Assembly (NCBI GenBank): GCA_018806915.1
Contig: JAGKQI010000070.1
Span: forward strand, 105,187-169,186
Length of the DNA: 64,000 bases
Reading direction: 5' to 3'
Origin: Phytophthora colocasiae
Lineage: Eukaryota > Oomycota > Peronosporomycetes > Peronosporales > Peronosporaceae
Shown: piece by piece, positions 52,709 through 64,000 of the stretch
Layout of the letters: every line of letters begins with the position of its first letter
Numbering within the stretch: position 1 is the first letter of the stretch
Made by a program: the position numbers and the translations under genes
Notes under the pieces: model-generated
Told to the model about the DNA's origin: nothing
Databases searched by the model: none
What the model saw: the letters and a program-made list of their open reading frames with translations, nothing else

Positions 52709-55593
52709 CTATGGTTGTTCAGCAAACCGCAGCGTGATACTTACCAGCTTCACCAACTCTTCAGCTTTCTTGCGACGATTCTCCGTCTGCTTGGACACGC
52801 CCGTCCATTTTTCTCCATGGTGAGGGTCGGACGTCACAGCACGCTTCAGAATCTTCTCAGCTGCTTCCTTGGAGCCATGTTTCAACTCAAAGATAGTAGT
52901 GAGCCCACGCATCGCCGAAATCAGAGTCAAGTTGGATAGTTCGTTCCAGCCACTTGCGTGCCTTTGAGTACTTGCGCTCTTGCCAGAAGAGTTTGGCAAC
53001 AGACAAGCACACCAATGGATCATTGTCTTTCTTCTTGAGAGCTGTGAACGATGCTCGCTTCTGTTGCGCACGAGGAGCAATATCAATGGATTCGGCCAAA
53101 AGGATACCCGACTCTGGACACTCCTGTAAAGCTTTAGCCATCAGCATTTCCTGGCCCTTGGGGTTGTCCCATCGAGCTTCCAGTCCAGCAGCCTCCAACC
53201 ACAGCATATCGTTCTTCGGGTTTTTGAGGCGGGCCAATTCGAGCACTGAACGAGCTTTTGTCACACCGTTTATCTTCTCCTCCAATCGGCTCGACAAAGT
53301 CCACAATGGAATTGACTTCGGACAGTGCTGAACACCCTCACGGTACATCTTTTTTGCCTTTTCATAGTTGGGCGGATCCAACGCCTCATAAAACTGCCCC
53401 GCCATCATGTACAACTTAGGGGAAGTCTGGGTACAACTTGATGCCTTCCTGCACAAGATATTCTTCGTCCCTACGATTCTCGGCACATTCTCGTTCGAGC
53501 AGCACTGACTTCATCCAAACGTGGGGCGACGGAGCTTGTGCGCGTGCTTTAGCCAACAACGCCCGTGCTCGGTCAATTTGGTCGTTTTCCCATTCCAGTT
53601 TTACAGCAGCTAACCAGATCGCCTCGCTATTGGGGTTAGCACTGAATGCTTGGCTCAAGATCAAGCGAGCGTTTTCCACCGAGCCGTTGGTCCACACCTC
53701 CTTAGCAGCCATAAGCCACAAAATCTCGGCGTGGGGGCAGCACGTGACAGCCTTTTGCAGCAATTGTTCCACACGTTCGGGACTTCTTCCATCTTGAACT
53801 CTCTTTTCCAATGCTACGGCACGTAACCAGATGGACTTTTTGCCTGGGAAAACCTTCAAAGCTGCTGCGTAGATAGCTTTTGCAGTCAGTAATGCTCCAC
53901 GACTAATACTATTCTCAGCATCATCAATCCAGGTGCGCTTCCTGTCTTCGGGGTCGACACCCACATCCAAGCTCGCACGAACAATTGCCGCACATGTTAA
54001 TGGTGCATCGGCCTGCTCACACGCTTCGGCTTCCTTCAACCACATCTCTCTGTTCATCACCACCTGGTGTTTCTGAAGCGACTTGAGAGCCAACTGGATA
54101 ATTCGATCGATCATGTCCAAGTTTTTGCCTTGTGCTTCTTCCAGTTTGGCAGCGGTAATCCAAATTGATGGCTCAGTCGGAATTGCTGCACGCGCTTTGT
54201 TTAGCGTTTTCTTCGCATTCTCATACGTCTCTAGTCGAGCCAAAGCCAACCACAGATCCACAGCTTGTGGCACGCACTCGACAGCACGGCCAAGGAGAAT
54301 CCTCGCACCATCGACATCTTCCAGCTCGATCAGAGCCTTCCACAGTTTCACCGAATTGGGGATAAACTCGAGAGCTCGTCGCATTACTAACTTCTTCAGT
54401 TCGTCGTCACTTTCAAGCTGCGCTGCCTGGAGCCACACCTTGACGGACTTAGGCACATGACGCACAGCCTTAGCGAGAATTGTCTTCGCGTTCTCTGGAT
54501 TCTGTAGCCTTGCAGCTTCCAGCCAAACATCCTCCTGTGTTGGGCAGGACTCGCAACCTTGAGCGATAATTTTCCTTGCCTGGACAATCTTGCCTGCAAC
54601 TTCTTCCAGCCTCGCTGCTGCGATCCATCCCGGCCCATGCTTGGGATTCGTCATCGTCACGGATCTGAGCAAAAGTCGAGCCTTCTTGATGTCACCAATC
54701 TCAGCGTCACTTGTCAGCTTCAAGCTATTCAAGTCGGTCAAGTAACCTTTAGGATCCACCACCGTCTGGCCCGAGATGGAGTCCGACATCTTGTCGAGTT
54801 TGTGCGATAACTGAGCCCCTCTAGCCCCTGCCAAGGAGCTTGTCATGCCATTACTAGGCGTCTCCATTCCGTTACCTGCTGGTGTAACAGTTCCACTGAC
54901 AGTAGTAGACTGTCCTGCATTTGCTCCTAAGACACTGTCTGGCACTGGTGCGAACATCTCGTTCCTCTTCTGTAGCGCCGTGTTCGTCTTATATTTCAGA
55001 GAATAATCTCCAATATCGGGGATCATCTCCCATTCAGCGTCCGACATCTGACTCAACGAGTTCTTAAGGTCCGCAAACTGGTCGCTGATCTTCGGCATCT
55101 CCTTTCGCGCCTTCTTGAGCTCTTCCAGTTGTCTCAACTCGCGGCGTCTTTTGCGTCTTGAGTCCATACGTTCGTCAACCTGCTCGTAGATGTCGTCGGC
55201 TTCCTTGTCATCCTGATCGTATGGTGTGTCCTGGAACAGTCCGCGTGACGAATAGCCCGAGAACTCGTCGTAGTTCGTCTCGCTGTAGTCTCCAAAGTCC
55301 TCATTCTCGTCCTTTTCACGTCCAAAGCCTCCCATTCCAGCAGTACCTGATCCACGGCCTGCACTGGGGGCTGGTCCACTTCCTGGTCTTCCTGAGACCT
55401 CCACTCCGCGTCCGCGTCCTGCAGGAGGGAGAAACGGCGCATCCTGCGTCCCGTCCTGTGCCATAGGCGCACGTGCTGGGCCGATATCCGACCGTGTCGT
55501 GAAGCCCACAGCACCACGACCAAGACCAGGCACATAGTTGGCTGGTGCGCCCGACGCGTACGTGTTGCGTACACGTTGTCCTAAGCCGCTCAT
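52709..55593 (-). CDS. PRP6: U4/U6-U5 snRNP splicing factor Prp6 (PRPF6)
   Basis: From ATG 55593 ([15 protein letters not shown]) the protein has a PRP1 N-terminal domain ([57 protein letters not shown]) followed by at least a dozen HAT repeats (for example [20 protein letters not shown] and [16 protein letters not shown]). Two one-base shifts break the frame: near 53416 (PDFP then [13 protein letters not shown]) and near 52888 (HYYL then [12 protein letters not shown]). The end is uncertain: the last frame stops at 52709, but a strong GTAAGT donor near 52741 suggests one more small exon. Prp6 bridges U5 and U4/U6 in the tri-snRNP. It is divergent from the acyl-CoA dehydrogenase gene across 219 bp. 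Confidence 0.85.
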
Positions 55594-55812
55594 GGGTCCG
55601 CTTCCTGGTGGCGAGTGTGATCTCAAGAGTGATTGTCAGAAAATTATCCGGTATATTTATGTGGACCACAACAAAAACATATCCGGATTAAGTTGAAGTT
55701 GAAGACCATCACTCCTCTTTTCACGTCCGAATCCATACGAAAACCCGACGTCATTAATATCTTCAGGACGTGTCTTTTCACATCCGAATCTGCCGTCAGT
55801 CGACCAAGTCTA
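55594..55812. promoter_or_regulatory. Bidirectional promoter region, Prp6 and acyl-CoA dehydrogenase
   Basis: Only 219 bp separate the divergent start codons. It contains an imperfect direct repeat, CTTTTCACGTCCGAATCC (about 55719) and CTTTTCACATCCGAATCT (about 55773), which may be paired factor-binding sites. A TCCGG...CCGGA pair also brackets 55648-55686. Confidence 0.4.
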
Positions 55813-57727
55813 ATGGTGATGCTGTCTCTGCTCCGCCCCAACCGTATTGCGCTCCAGTATGGTGTCCGCGCGCTTCAGACTGCAGCAGAAGCTGCTGCTA
55901 ATGTTTCGTATACTCGTGGATTATTTCTCGGTGTAAACAACGCAGCACGTGCCTTTCCGTACCCGAAACTATCGGACAGTGAGACGGAGACGCTGCAGAT
56001 GCTGGTGGACCCAGTGAACAAGTTCTTCGGCTCTGTGGACTCGCGTGCTATTGATGAGACGAAGGAGATCCCGCCCCAGGTTCTTAACGACATGAAGGAG
56101 CTTGGACTTTTCGGTCTGCAGATTCCAGAGGAGCTTGAAGGCTTGGGATTGTCAAACACAGGCTACGCTCGTGTCTGTGAGGAGATCACGGATGGCAGTC
56201 TGGCCGTTACTGTCATGGCGCATCAGTCTATCGGACTTAAAGGCATCCTACTCAATGGTAACGAGGCGCAGAAAGCTAAATATCTGCCCAAATTGGCGAC
56301 GGGAGAGCACATTGCAGCTTTTGCACTCACGGAGCCTTCCAGTGGTTCAGATGCAGGGTCCATTAAGACTCGAGCAACGTTGTCCGGAAGACGGAAAACA
56401 TTTTATCCTGAACGGTAGGTAAGATCTGGATCAGCAACGGTGGGTGGGCCGATATCATGACGGTTTTTGCACAGACGGAGGTGAACGGCAAGGACAAGGT
56501 CACTGCTTTCATTGTCGAGCGAGCCTTTGGAGGTGTGACTAGTGGCCCACCAGAGGACAAGCTTGGTATCCGTGGTTCCAATACTTGCCAAGTGTTCTTT
56601 GATAACTGCAAAGTGCCCATTGAGAATGTTCTCGGCGGTGGCCCAGACATGAAAGCGGGAGGAGAAGCTGGTGTTGGCGAAGGATTCAAGGTTGCCATGA
56701 ATATCCTGAACAATGGTAGATTTGGTCTTGGTGCTTGCGCTGGAGCTTCGCTTCGTCGCGTGCTCGGAGTGGCAGCAGAGCACGCGAACTCTCGCAAGCA
56801 GTTTGAGCTCCATTGGCGAATTTCGGCCTCATCCAGAAAAATTCGGCGTCATGGCGCTAGAAGCCTACGCTATCGAATCTATGGCGTTCATGACGACGGG
56901 CATGATTGATCGTGGTGACCCTTCTTGCGAGATTGAGGCGGCCATGAGCAAGGTCTATGGATCAGAAGTGGCTTTCACAGGCATCAACGAGTGCATCCAA
57001 GTCATGGGTGGCACTGGTTTCATGAAGGAGTGGCCGTTTGAGCGGTTAATGCGTGACTGCCGCATTTTGTCGATCTTCGAGGGCACAAACGAGATTCTCC
57101 GCATGCTCATCGCTCTGAGTGGAATTAAGGTGCGTTGACTATCTACCCGATAGTGTCAATTCTGCTGTAAACATTGGCTGACGCTGTTGTTGTTACCTAT
57201 GCAGACTGCTGGTGAACGTCTTTCAGCCGTGGGAAAGCTCCTGCAGAACCCGCTGTCAGACCCATCGAGTGCGGCAAAGGAAGTTTCGGATCGCCTACAG
57301 CGCAAATTTTCGCCTGCTCCGCTGGAAGGCGTGCACTCAAGTCTCAAAGGCCCAGCCGAGCTTCTTCCAGAAGCGCACAGCTGAATTCGGCGACGCAGTG
57401 GAGTACCTGCTCCGCAAACACGGCAAGAAGATCGTGGACGAGCAGATGCAACTTAGGAGAGAATCGCTGATTCTGCGATCGCGCTTTTTGCCATGACCGC
57501 TACGATCTCTCGTGCGACAGCCTCGCTGAACGCTGGTATCGAGTCGGCTGAGCATGAAAAGAAATTGACGACGCTGTACGCCGACCTAACATCCAACAAA
57601 ATTCAGACGCTGCTGGGCGACATCAAGGCAGCCGTCAAGCACGACGAACAGCTACGTGATATCGCCAACGAGGTGCTCCAAGGCCGAGAAGTACATCCCC
57701 AGCCATGCTACAGGCATTGACTGCTAG
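55813..57727 (+). CDS. Very-long-chain-type acyl-CoA dehydrogenase, mitochondrial, with several frameshifts
   Basis: ATG 55813 opens a presequence-like N-terminus ([17 protein letters not shown]), then the acyl-CoA dehydrogenase domains: [104 protein letters not shown] and the signature [17 protein letters not shown]. An 82-bp intron follows (57130-57204, GTGCGT...ATGCAG), then a C-terminal extension typical of ACADVL/ACAD9 ending HATGIDC at 57727. About seven single-base shifts are needed (near 56387, 56417, 56820-56850, 57360, 57460, 57680), but I see no simple nonsense codon. The enzyme does the first step of mitochondrial fatty-acid beta-oxidation. Errors in the sequence are likelier than true loss, yet a pseudogene is possible. 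Confidence 0.8.
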
Positions 57728-57907
57728 GTCAGTAGCCCTGCACATACATTGTCACGCCAAAAACTGAAGTAAAGTCTGAAGTGACATGATGTTGAAGTTT
57801 CTTTTGATTTGAAAATACTATGCAAATCAGAGTGATGGTCAAATTAGGGGAAACGTTGCTGTTACTTTCCTCACTCTTCAATCTGCCAGCAAGAGCACAC
57901 ACTAAAA
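57728..57907. other. Short intergenic spacer
   Basis: 180 bp between two plus-strand genes. AT-rich with no clear motif. Confidence 0.5.
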
Positions 57908-60200
57908 ATGGGCGCCGCGCTGTCCACAGGTCGATCAACGACCGTCATGCAGCGTCAGGACTCGCTGTCACAGCTACGGGATCGCGCGCACTCGCTGTTG
58001 CATCTGTGGGGGCGTTTCTGGATCTTCGCTACGGGGCTGGAGAAGCACGAGCAGCTCGTGTGGCGCGTCATACAGCAGTTGAAGTACCGTACAGGAGCCG
58101 AGAAGTACGCATTTTTTCATCATTTAACTATGACACTTGTAGAGCTCTGGCTTAGGACGCTGCGGGTGGTCTTAGTGCCTGATGTGTTCACTCGCTATCT
58201 GTGTGCGACCTTTGTGCTTCACATAATTTACGAGTTGCAGTCGATTGCTAGACGAGTGTTAGGTAGTGCGTGTCTTCAACTCACTTCTAGTGGACGACGC
58301 ACGCTGAGACTTCGACAACAGCTAGAGAACGTCAAGACGCTTCAAGAACGACAGTCTATTGCTGGAGAGCTGGACAAGCTAGAGGGCAAGGATAAATGGC
58401 GAGAAGATCCGGCGTCAGGACTGTTTCAGTACGAGAGAGTGATGAACAAAACGCAAATGTATAAGAGACTCAGGCTGGAGAACGATGTGATGGGACTTAT
58501 GTTCTCGTTACGAGCTGGACTCCTGAGGAAGCACTGGGGACTGGGTAACCCGAAGCTTTACACCATCAGCAACGGTTTGTTAGCTTTTGCTTTTTTTCTG
58601 ACTTCGACACTTACTGACTGAATTGTGTTGGTAGTGGGGACCAAACACGTGATTGATGAGTATCTGGACACGATCGTGCAGTCAATGAATGTTGTATTGC
58701 GTGCTAAAGGAACAGATGAAGAAAACAGTGAAGAGTTGTCTATTGACAACAAGTTGGCGTTCTTTAGCGAAACACGACATGCCTTTGGACGGTCTGCACT
58801 GATGCTATCAGGAGGTGGAGCACATGGATTCTATCACGCTGGTGTGATCAAGGCTCTTGTGGAGAACAATTTGCTGCCTAATGTTATCGCTGGGTCGTCT
58901 GCGGGGTCGATTTTAGCTGGAGCTATTGCTGTTCGTCATGATGATGAGGTGTTGGCGTTCTTGTCTGGAGAAACAGTGGATCTGAATTTCCTCGGAGCCA
59001 ACGTTACGGAACAGGACCGAGAATTACACGCCGTCGTTCTTGCCCCAGCTCAAGTACTGCTTCCGAGGGTGGGTTTGAGTTCATACGAGATGCATTCATT
59101 CTGCTCAACCGGTTCCTGGACAAACGATATGTACTGGATACGAAGACTCTTCGTGACTGTTTGAGAAATGCCATGGGCGACTACACTTTCCGAGAGGCCT
59201 ACGACAGAACGGGTCGAATCATCAACGTCACTGTGACCCCGTTGAGTACAGACGATTATCCTCAGTTACTCAACCATCTTACAGCCCCGAATGTAATTAT
59301 TTGGTCGGCTTCCTTGGCTTCCTGTGCAATTCCAAATATCTTTCGACCTGTCGAGTTACTGGCCAAAGATGAGAATGGAAACATCGTCCCTTACTACCGC
59401 GAAGGACTGAAGTGGAGTGATGGTAGTGTTGAGTGTGACCTGCCTATGGAGCGTCTTTCTGAGCTGTTCAACGTCAACCATTTCATTGTTAGCCAAGTCA
59501 ACATTCACTACAAGATCGTATCGGGCCACTCGGCGTTCGGGAGCGGGCAAACTGGTAGTCTGATGAGCTTCTTGAAGAAGCAAATGAAGGCATATATCAA
59601 AAACATTGCCGAGTTCGGCTTGAACACTCTGTCCTGAAGTTTCTCGACATCGGATTCATTCCTTTGATCACTCAGAAATACGAAGGTGACATCACGATCT
59701 GCCCTACAGATCGGGTTCCTGCCGTGAAATTGCTGCGGACAGTACTGAGTAATCCTACGCGCGACACGTTTCCAGATATTCTGTTAGCTGGAGAGCGAGC
59801 GTGTTGGCCAGCACTTGCTCGAATTCGTACGATGTGTCGGGTTGAGTTTGCCTTGGAGCGTGCAGTGCGGTACCTGCGTGGTGAGCAAGCTCTTGAAGAC
59901 GAAAGAAGAAGTGGGCGGAAGGCAATTGGCCGTGTACCATCGTTCTACACCTCCCCGAGTTCCATGAACTTGTCCAACCTGGACCAATCGCCACCTACGC
60001 CACGGGGATTCGCTTCACCACCAACCAGCGAAGGGAAACGTTCTCGACACGCCAGTCTTGATGATGGAGAATTGGTAAACACGATGGGTAGCCCAGTTGC
60101 CAACCCCATGCGTCGGAACAGGTCCATGAACATCGCTGGTGCTGTCATCTCGATAGACGGAGGGGCCAATGCCTCGGACTTCACACACTACGATCTGTAA
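57908..60200 (+). CDS. SDP1/TGL-type patatin triacylglycerol lipase (two frameshifts)
   Basis: Exon 1 is 57908-58574; a 60-bp intron (GTTTGT...TTGGTAG) leads to exon 2 at 58635. The start MGAALSTGR fits an N-myristoylation site. A DUF3336-type region (RRTLRLRQQLENVKTLQERQ to RLRLENDVMGLMFSLRAGLL) precedes the patatin core: oxyanion loop MLSGGGAHGFYHAGVI, nucleophile GSSAGSILAG, dyad aspartate WSDGSVECDLP. These match yeast Tgl3/4/5 and plant SDP1, which hydrolyse storage triacylglycerol on lipid droplets. Frame shifts occur near 59068 (GGGTGGG) and 59628 (one base missing before HSVLKFLDIGF). The C-terminus is Ser/Arg-rich (RSRHASLDDGELVNT), suitable for phosphorylation. It lies beside a beta-oxidation gene, which is suggestive but not proof of linkage. 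Confidence 0.85.
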
Positions 60201-60242
60201 GGAATAAAAGCGGCACTTTACATTTATTAATTCCAATTTTGT

Positions 60243-62760
60243 TTACCATTTACTAGGATCACCAACAACTGAAGTCAGCGCTTCGAAAAAGCTTGGGACT
60301 GGTTCCGGAGCACAGAATATTTGTCGCACGTAGAAGTCTGGAAGCGTTGATATTTTCTCATGAAGATCACCAAGTTGCTCTTGCAACATCCGTCGTTCCT
60401 CTTGAAGCTGAAGAATTTTATCCTCATCCGATTGGCGAACCAGCATCCGACACGCAGTCACGAAGCACTTCCTCAACCTCACGATCACCCTCTAGCCGAC
60501 CTAATTGCATCTGGAATCGTTGCAATCGAGCTTCCAGGCGTGTCTGTTCTCGCTCTGCAACTTGTTTGGCGCTGCGTTGCTGGGCAGCAGCTTCTTTCAT
60601 TTTCTGTACCAGTTCATCGTTGTGTCCACGAAGTACATCGTAGGATCTTTCCAGTTGAGCGTGTGCATCCACCTCAGTGTCGTACAGTTGTCTGATCTGC
60701 TGACACTCTTTATTCAGTAGTTCAATTTCACGCTCCTGCTGCTGGGTATTAAGCTCCGCCTGCTTGATCTGTTTCTGCAGCATCGTCTTCTCTGCGGCTT
60801 GGTCAGCGGCACGACGTATCCAGTCCTCCTTCTCTCCCTGATGCGTCGTGCGTAGCATCTCCACTTGCTTTACAAGTTCTTGTTTTGTGTTTTGGGCTTC
60901 AGCTTCGACCTTTGCCAGTGATTCCTCCTTGTGTTGTAGTATTACTTGAGTCTTCTCGAGTTCCTTTGTCAACTCCGCCGTTGCTGTGTGCAGCCGTTCG
61001 ATCTCCTCCTTAAAACCCTTTCGCTCATTCCTCCAAGTCTGCGATTGCAGCAATTTGCTGTTGTGATGCGTGCTGTAGCTCCGAAAAACGTTCAATCTGA
61101 GAAGCAATCTTGTCTTCGAGGTGTGTCTTGGTTTCAAAAAGCTGCTGCACCTCCATGGATTTTTCGTGCAACTGCTGTCTCCAATCCATTTTCTCGTTTG
61201 AATGTTTCTGTTCAAGCTGTTCTCGGGTGTGATTCCATTCCGTTTTTTCCTGCGTGTGATTGTTTGACATTCGCTGAAACAGTGCCTCGAAGAAAACAAT
61301 CGCATCGACACGCAAAAACTGGTAGAATGCCTTCTTCTTCGCTGGCCCTCGAGCCTTACGCTCGTAAACCTCTTCCAGTACTTCCATCGTGGCCTGGAAA
61401 GCTTCCTCTTTGTTAGCAGCAGCATCCCACGCACCAGCAGAAAGAGGTCGAGTAAGAAATTTTGCCCGTAGCTTGGCCAGTATTTTCACGCAGTACTTGC
61501 TCGAACGCTTCTGAAGTCTCGCAATTAATGCCGTGCGTTGAGAATGCATATGCTGCTTTAGCTTTTGAAAGCACGCTGCTCGTGATGCGCCTTCCACTGA
61601 GCGCACCTTGAACAGCGTTTGTGCTTGCTCTTGAGCGTCCTTGTAGATGGCTTCGAATTCAGCTTGCGATAGATATTCGGCCCATTCTCCGTTCTGTTGC
61701 CCCCACCATCATCAGTATCCTCTTCTATTTCATCTGTATCCTCCGAGTCTCCTTCATCACTCGTCTTTTTCATAGGCTTCTTAACCCCGGATGTAGCTTC
61801 CATCAGGTTATCATACAATTCGATAGCTGCAGCAAGTGCAGCCTGGCAAGTTGCATCAGATACGTATTCCCAGGCAGCTTTGATATCCGGAACGGCCCCA
61901 CTATTCATCGTATCCGTATAGCATCGTACGAGCTGCGCAACTTGCGGTCCATTGAGCGCTTTGCCCAGTAGTTCCTTCGCTGCCACAGACGATATAAGGC
62001 GGCGTCGTACAGCGGACATTTGCTTTACGAACTCTGGTCGTAGCTCGGCATCTGACAGTTCTGCTGCGCGTCGTAGATCACGTTCATCGGTCACTGGGCG
62101 AACAAGTGTGAGGCATTCCCGACGACCAAACAAGACGCGAATTGAAGCACGTGTGCGATTCCGCTCAATCTGGCGCGTTTTAGTACTCTCCGAAGCAGTA
62201 GCACTAATGTCACGCGCATCCAAAGCCTTTTTCCAGATACTGATTCGCAGTCAAATCGTTTGCCGTCAATCTGCATATCGAGCAAAAAATCACCGTAACA
62301 GCCATACAACAGCGGGAAATGCGGTGCTAATGCACCGAAGATTCTACTCCCCAGTACCAACTGGTCTCCACTCAGTGCAGAGTTTTCTGAATTCACTCTC
62401 ATTTTCAGCACCAAAACTGTTACTTGATGCTGGTGCTCAAGTAACTGGAATGTGTGCACTAACACACACGTGCTTAGTCAACTCTGATACAAGATACCGG
62501 GTCGATCAATAACCAACATCCGATCACACCCATGATGTTGAACTACGAAGAGAGAACTCAGCAGCGAGTCCCAAAGAGAAAATCTTGGCGTCATAAATAT
62601 AAATGGAAACATCCAGTAGGGGCGATGCCCTCCGGTAATCCAGGAACAACACGGGATTGGCCTGCCGGTTTGCGCACTGGAGGAACAGGGGTCAGAGCCA
62701 GATTCCTCTCGTACACGACTCAGTCGGTGGACCCACACGGAATCCTCCTGTGCTGAACTT
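60243..62760 (-). pseudogene. Guanylate-binding-protein-like GTPase with coiled-coil tail, broken
   Basis: Read on minus, the far end (62740-62480) has remnants of a GBP GTPase domain in shifting frames (GFRVG, TRGIWL, VLFLD, DAKIFSLG, SLLSSLFVVQHHG). Then comes FLLDMQIDGKRFD, ECLTLVRPVTDERDLRRAAE, ELRPEFVKQMSAVRRRLISS and SGAVPDIKAAWEYVSDATCQ, which are typical of the GBP middle segment. The C-terminal 450 residues are a long coiled coil (for example KEEIERLHTATAELTKELEK). I see no G-x4-GKS P-loop, at least two in-frame stops and five or more frameshifts. GBPs are dynamin-like GTPases acting on membranes. As written this cannot be functional. Poor sequence could explain part of it, but the missing P-loop argues for real decay or a missed upstream exon. 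It converges on the lipase gene with 42 bp between stops. Confidence 0.7.
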
Positions 62761-62955
62761 GCAGTGCCATTGGCTAAAGTGCCATTGCACATTATCGATC
62801 CACGGCAAGTCGTCACATCTGGACGCGAGTTAATTGGGAAGAAACTGCACCGGTTCTGATGGTATTTCAATTACGTCGTGGTAGATGCTACAATGACCAA
62901 TAATAAACTACTAAAACTTACCGATACCGCCCTACTAAACAAACAATTGCCACAG

Positions 62956-63106
62956 GCTCGTTGATACTTTCCAGAAGGCTGAAAATCAGTTTACCACGGT
63001 CAATAAGGTGACAGAAAAAGAGGAAAAGGACTTCAAAAAATGCGTAAAACATGCAGAAGGCGATGCACGTCTTGATGCACTCACGGGGCGCGCCATCCGT
63101 CTATGA
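62956..63106 (+). other. Possible terminal exon of an unknown gene
   Basis: After an acceptor-like ATTGCCACAG a frame of about 50 codons reads LVDTFQKAENQFTTVNKV and ends GRAIRL-stop at 63104-63106. Composition is protein-like and charged. I found no sure upstream exon. A plus frame VPLHIIDPRQVTSGRELIG at 62776-62832, on the strand opposite the end of the GTPase relic, might belong to it. Confidence 0.3.
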
Positions 63107-63597
63107 ACCATCAGCGCTTACTCCGACCCAAGGCACGCAGGCCCGCTGTCCCTCGTCATTAGCCGTTGCGTCTCTAAATTGAATTTGTCCAGTTTTTAGC
63201 ACAGAATGTGCAGTTTGATGTGAGTCACACCGCACCTCTACAGTTGAAAAATGATTGCGATCTTGAAGCGACGCATTTGAAGATCAGATAGAGTTTGAGC
63301 AGCTAGAAGTTGTGAGTCGTTGCATCGGCCGAACGCTGACGCCACAAGAACGATCGAACCTGGAGCTAGGATTATGTAACGCAGCGCCGCTGAGACTTTC
63401 CAATCACTGCGCTTCCTGGGGTCGCATATCAGGCGAGACACCAGGACTACCGCATCTAACAATAGCTGTCATACCCGGGCAAAAAGGACTATCCTAAGAA
63501 GAAATTTTACTTCTAATAGGTGGCACCGCTTGCAGGTGAGTTTGCGAAGTACTGACAATGTGTTTTCTTCTTTCCACGCCGCAGTTCCAACTCTTCG
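63107..63597. other. Intergenic, nothing recognised
   Basis: Only short frames. A GTGAGT...GCCGCAG stretch at 63536-63585 looks like a small intron of whatever follows. Confidence 0.4.
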
Positions 63598-63952
63598 CCA
63601 TGAACACAGCGGTTCCACGCAGCTCAACAAGAAGAAAGGCGCAATGGCTGCGGCATTGACCTCTCAACGAAGGAGACCCGACATTTTCCACCTGCTCGGT
63701 GACTCCGGGAATGCGGGAATCAAGAAGATGGAAGCTCCGTTCTGCGAGCTGGATCGACACCTACATTGTGGAGAGATCGACACACGCGACATGTCGGTGG
63801 TACCCGCCCGGGGGCATTTGTCGTATCTCCATTGCATCAAGTTATCGCTAATCCTTCGTTTGTAGACTCACGTGGGATCAGTCTCTCCAGCTTTTACAAT
63901 TTCTTCCACTTCCGTCAGCCCGCAATCTACCTGAACGGGGCGCAGGTGTGAG
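63598..63952 (+). other. Coding-like region at window end, unrecognised
   Basis: A plus frame from ATG 63643 (MAAALTSQRRRPDIFHLLGD) runs to 63865 and a second frame to 63951 (VIANPSFVDSRGISLSSFYN). A one-base shift near 63825 would join them. The probable intron just upstream supports a real gene or its relic. I cannot name it, and it lies close to the window edge. Confidence 0.3.
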
Positions 63953-64000
63953 AACGCAGAGGAACATTTTGAGCTGGAGACTTCTTCGACCCTCTTATTC

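Noticed and set aside
57908..58574. A second intron around 58105-58142 in the lipase gene
   Set aside because: GT and AG are present, but the gap would be only 38 bp and the frame is open through it; I kept it as coding.
1..64000. RXLR or Crinkler effector genes and CRISPR arrays
   Set aside because: I saw no signal peptide followed by RXLR-EER or LFLAK motifs in any supported frame, and no regularly spaced repeats of CRISPR type, which would not be expected in this organism.

Overview
The window is nuclear DNA of an oomycete, most likely Phytophthora or a close relative. The best evidence is a tandem pair of cellulose synthase genes with an N-terminal PH domain, an architecture known from oomycetes. 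Supporting signs are short GT-AG introns (about 50-80 bp), dense genes with very short spacers, a membrane/LRR protein ending in a WLGC motif, and PiggyBac, PIF/Harbinger and SANT-DOT1 sequences of oomycete type.

Layout. Positions 1-15,300 are repeat-rich and gene-poor. They hold a head-to-tail duplication (948-2575), a decayed multi-exon gene (3117-4020), a broken PiggyBac transposase (4627-7970), and a 5-kb structure (8441-13442) flanked by two inverted arms of about 970 bp. That structure carries a SANT-DOT1 histone methyltransferase-like gene, a coiled-coil gene and, on the other strand, a Zucchini/MitoPLD-like phospholipase D gene that still has introns.

From 15,313 to 39,487 the window is mostly clean and gene-dense: an IQ-motif protein, two small hypothetical genes, a complete 2,521-bp PIF/Harbinger element with target-site duplication, an 811-residue membrane/LRR protein, a MINDY-type deubiquitinase, a small membrane protein, Sec23 with a Q/G/Y-rich N-terminus, two PH-domain cellulose synthases and a Gemin6-like protein. 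From 40,595 to 62,760 come a RasGAP-START protein, a possibly acylated acidic protein, a roughly 2,600-residue EF-hand/hydrolase-like/IQ protein, the splicing factor Prp6/PRPF6, a very-long-chain-type acyl-CoA dehydrogenase, an SDP1-type patatin lipase and a guanylate-binding-protein-like gene. Nearly all of these need single-base frame corrections, several at homopolymer runs. The genes upstream, from 20.9 to 39.5 kb, need none. This suggests uneven consensus quality, or local decay.

Functionally the conserved genes are housekeeping: COPII traffic, wall cellulose synthesis, spliceosome, fatty-acid oxidation, lipid hydrolysis, ubiquitin removal. They do not form one pathway. The strongest candidate for something undescribed is the long-inverted-repeat element at 8.4-13.4 kb, which unites a chromatin-methyltransferase-like gene and a PLD-nuclease-like gene between near-identical arms.
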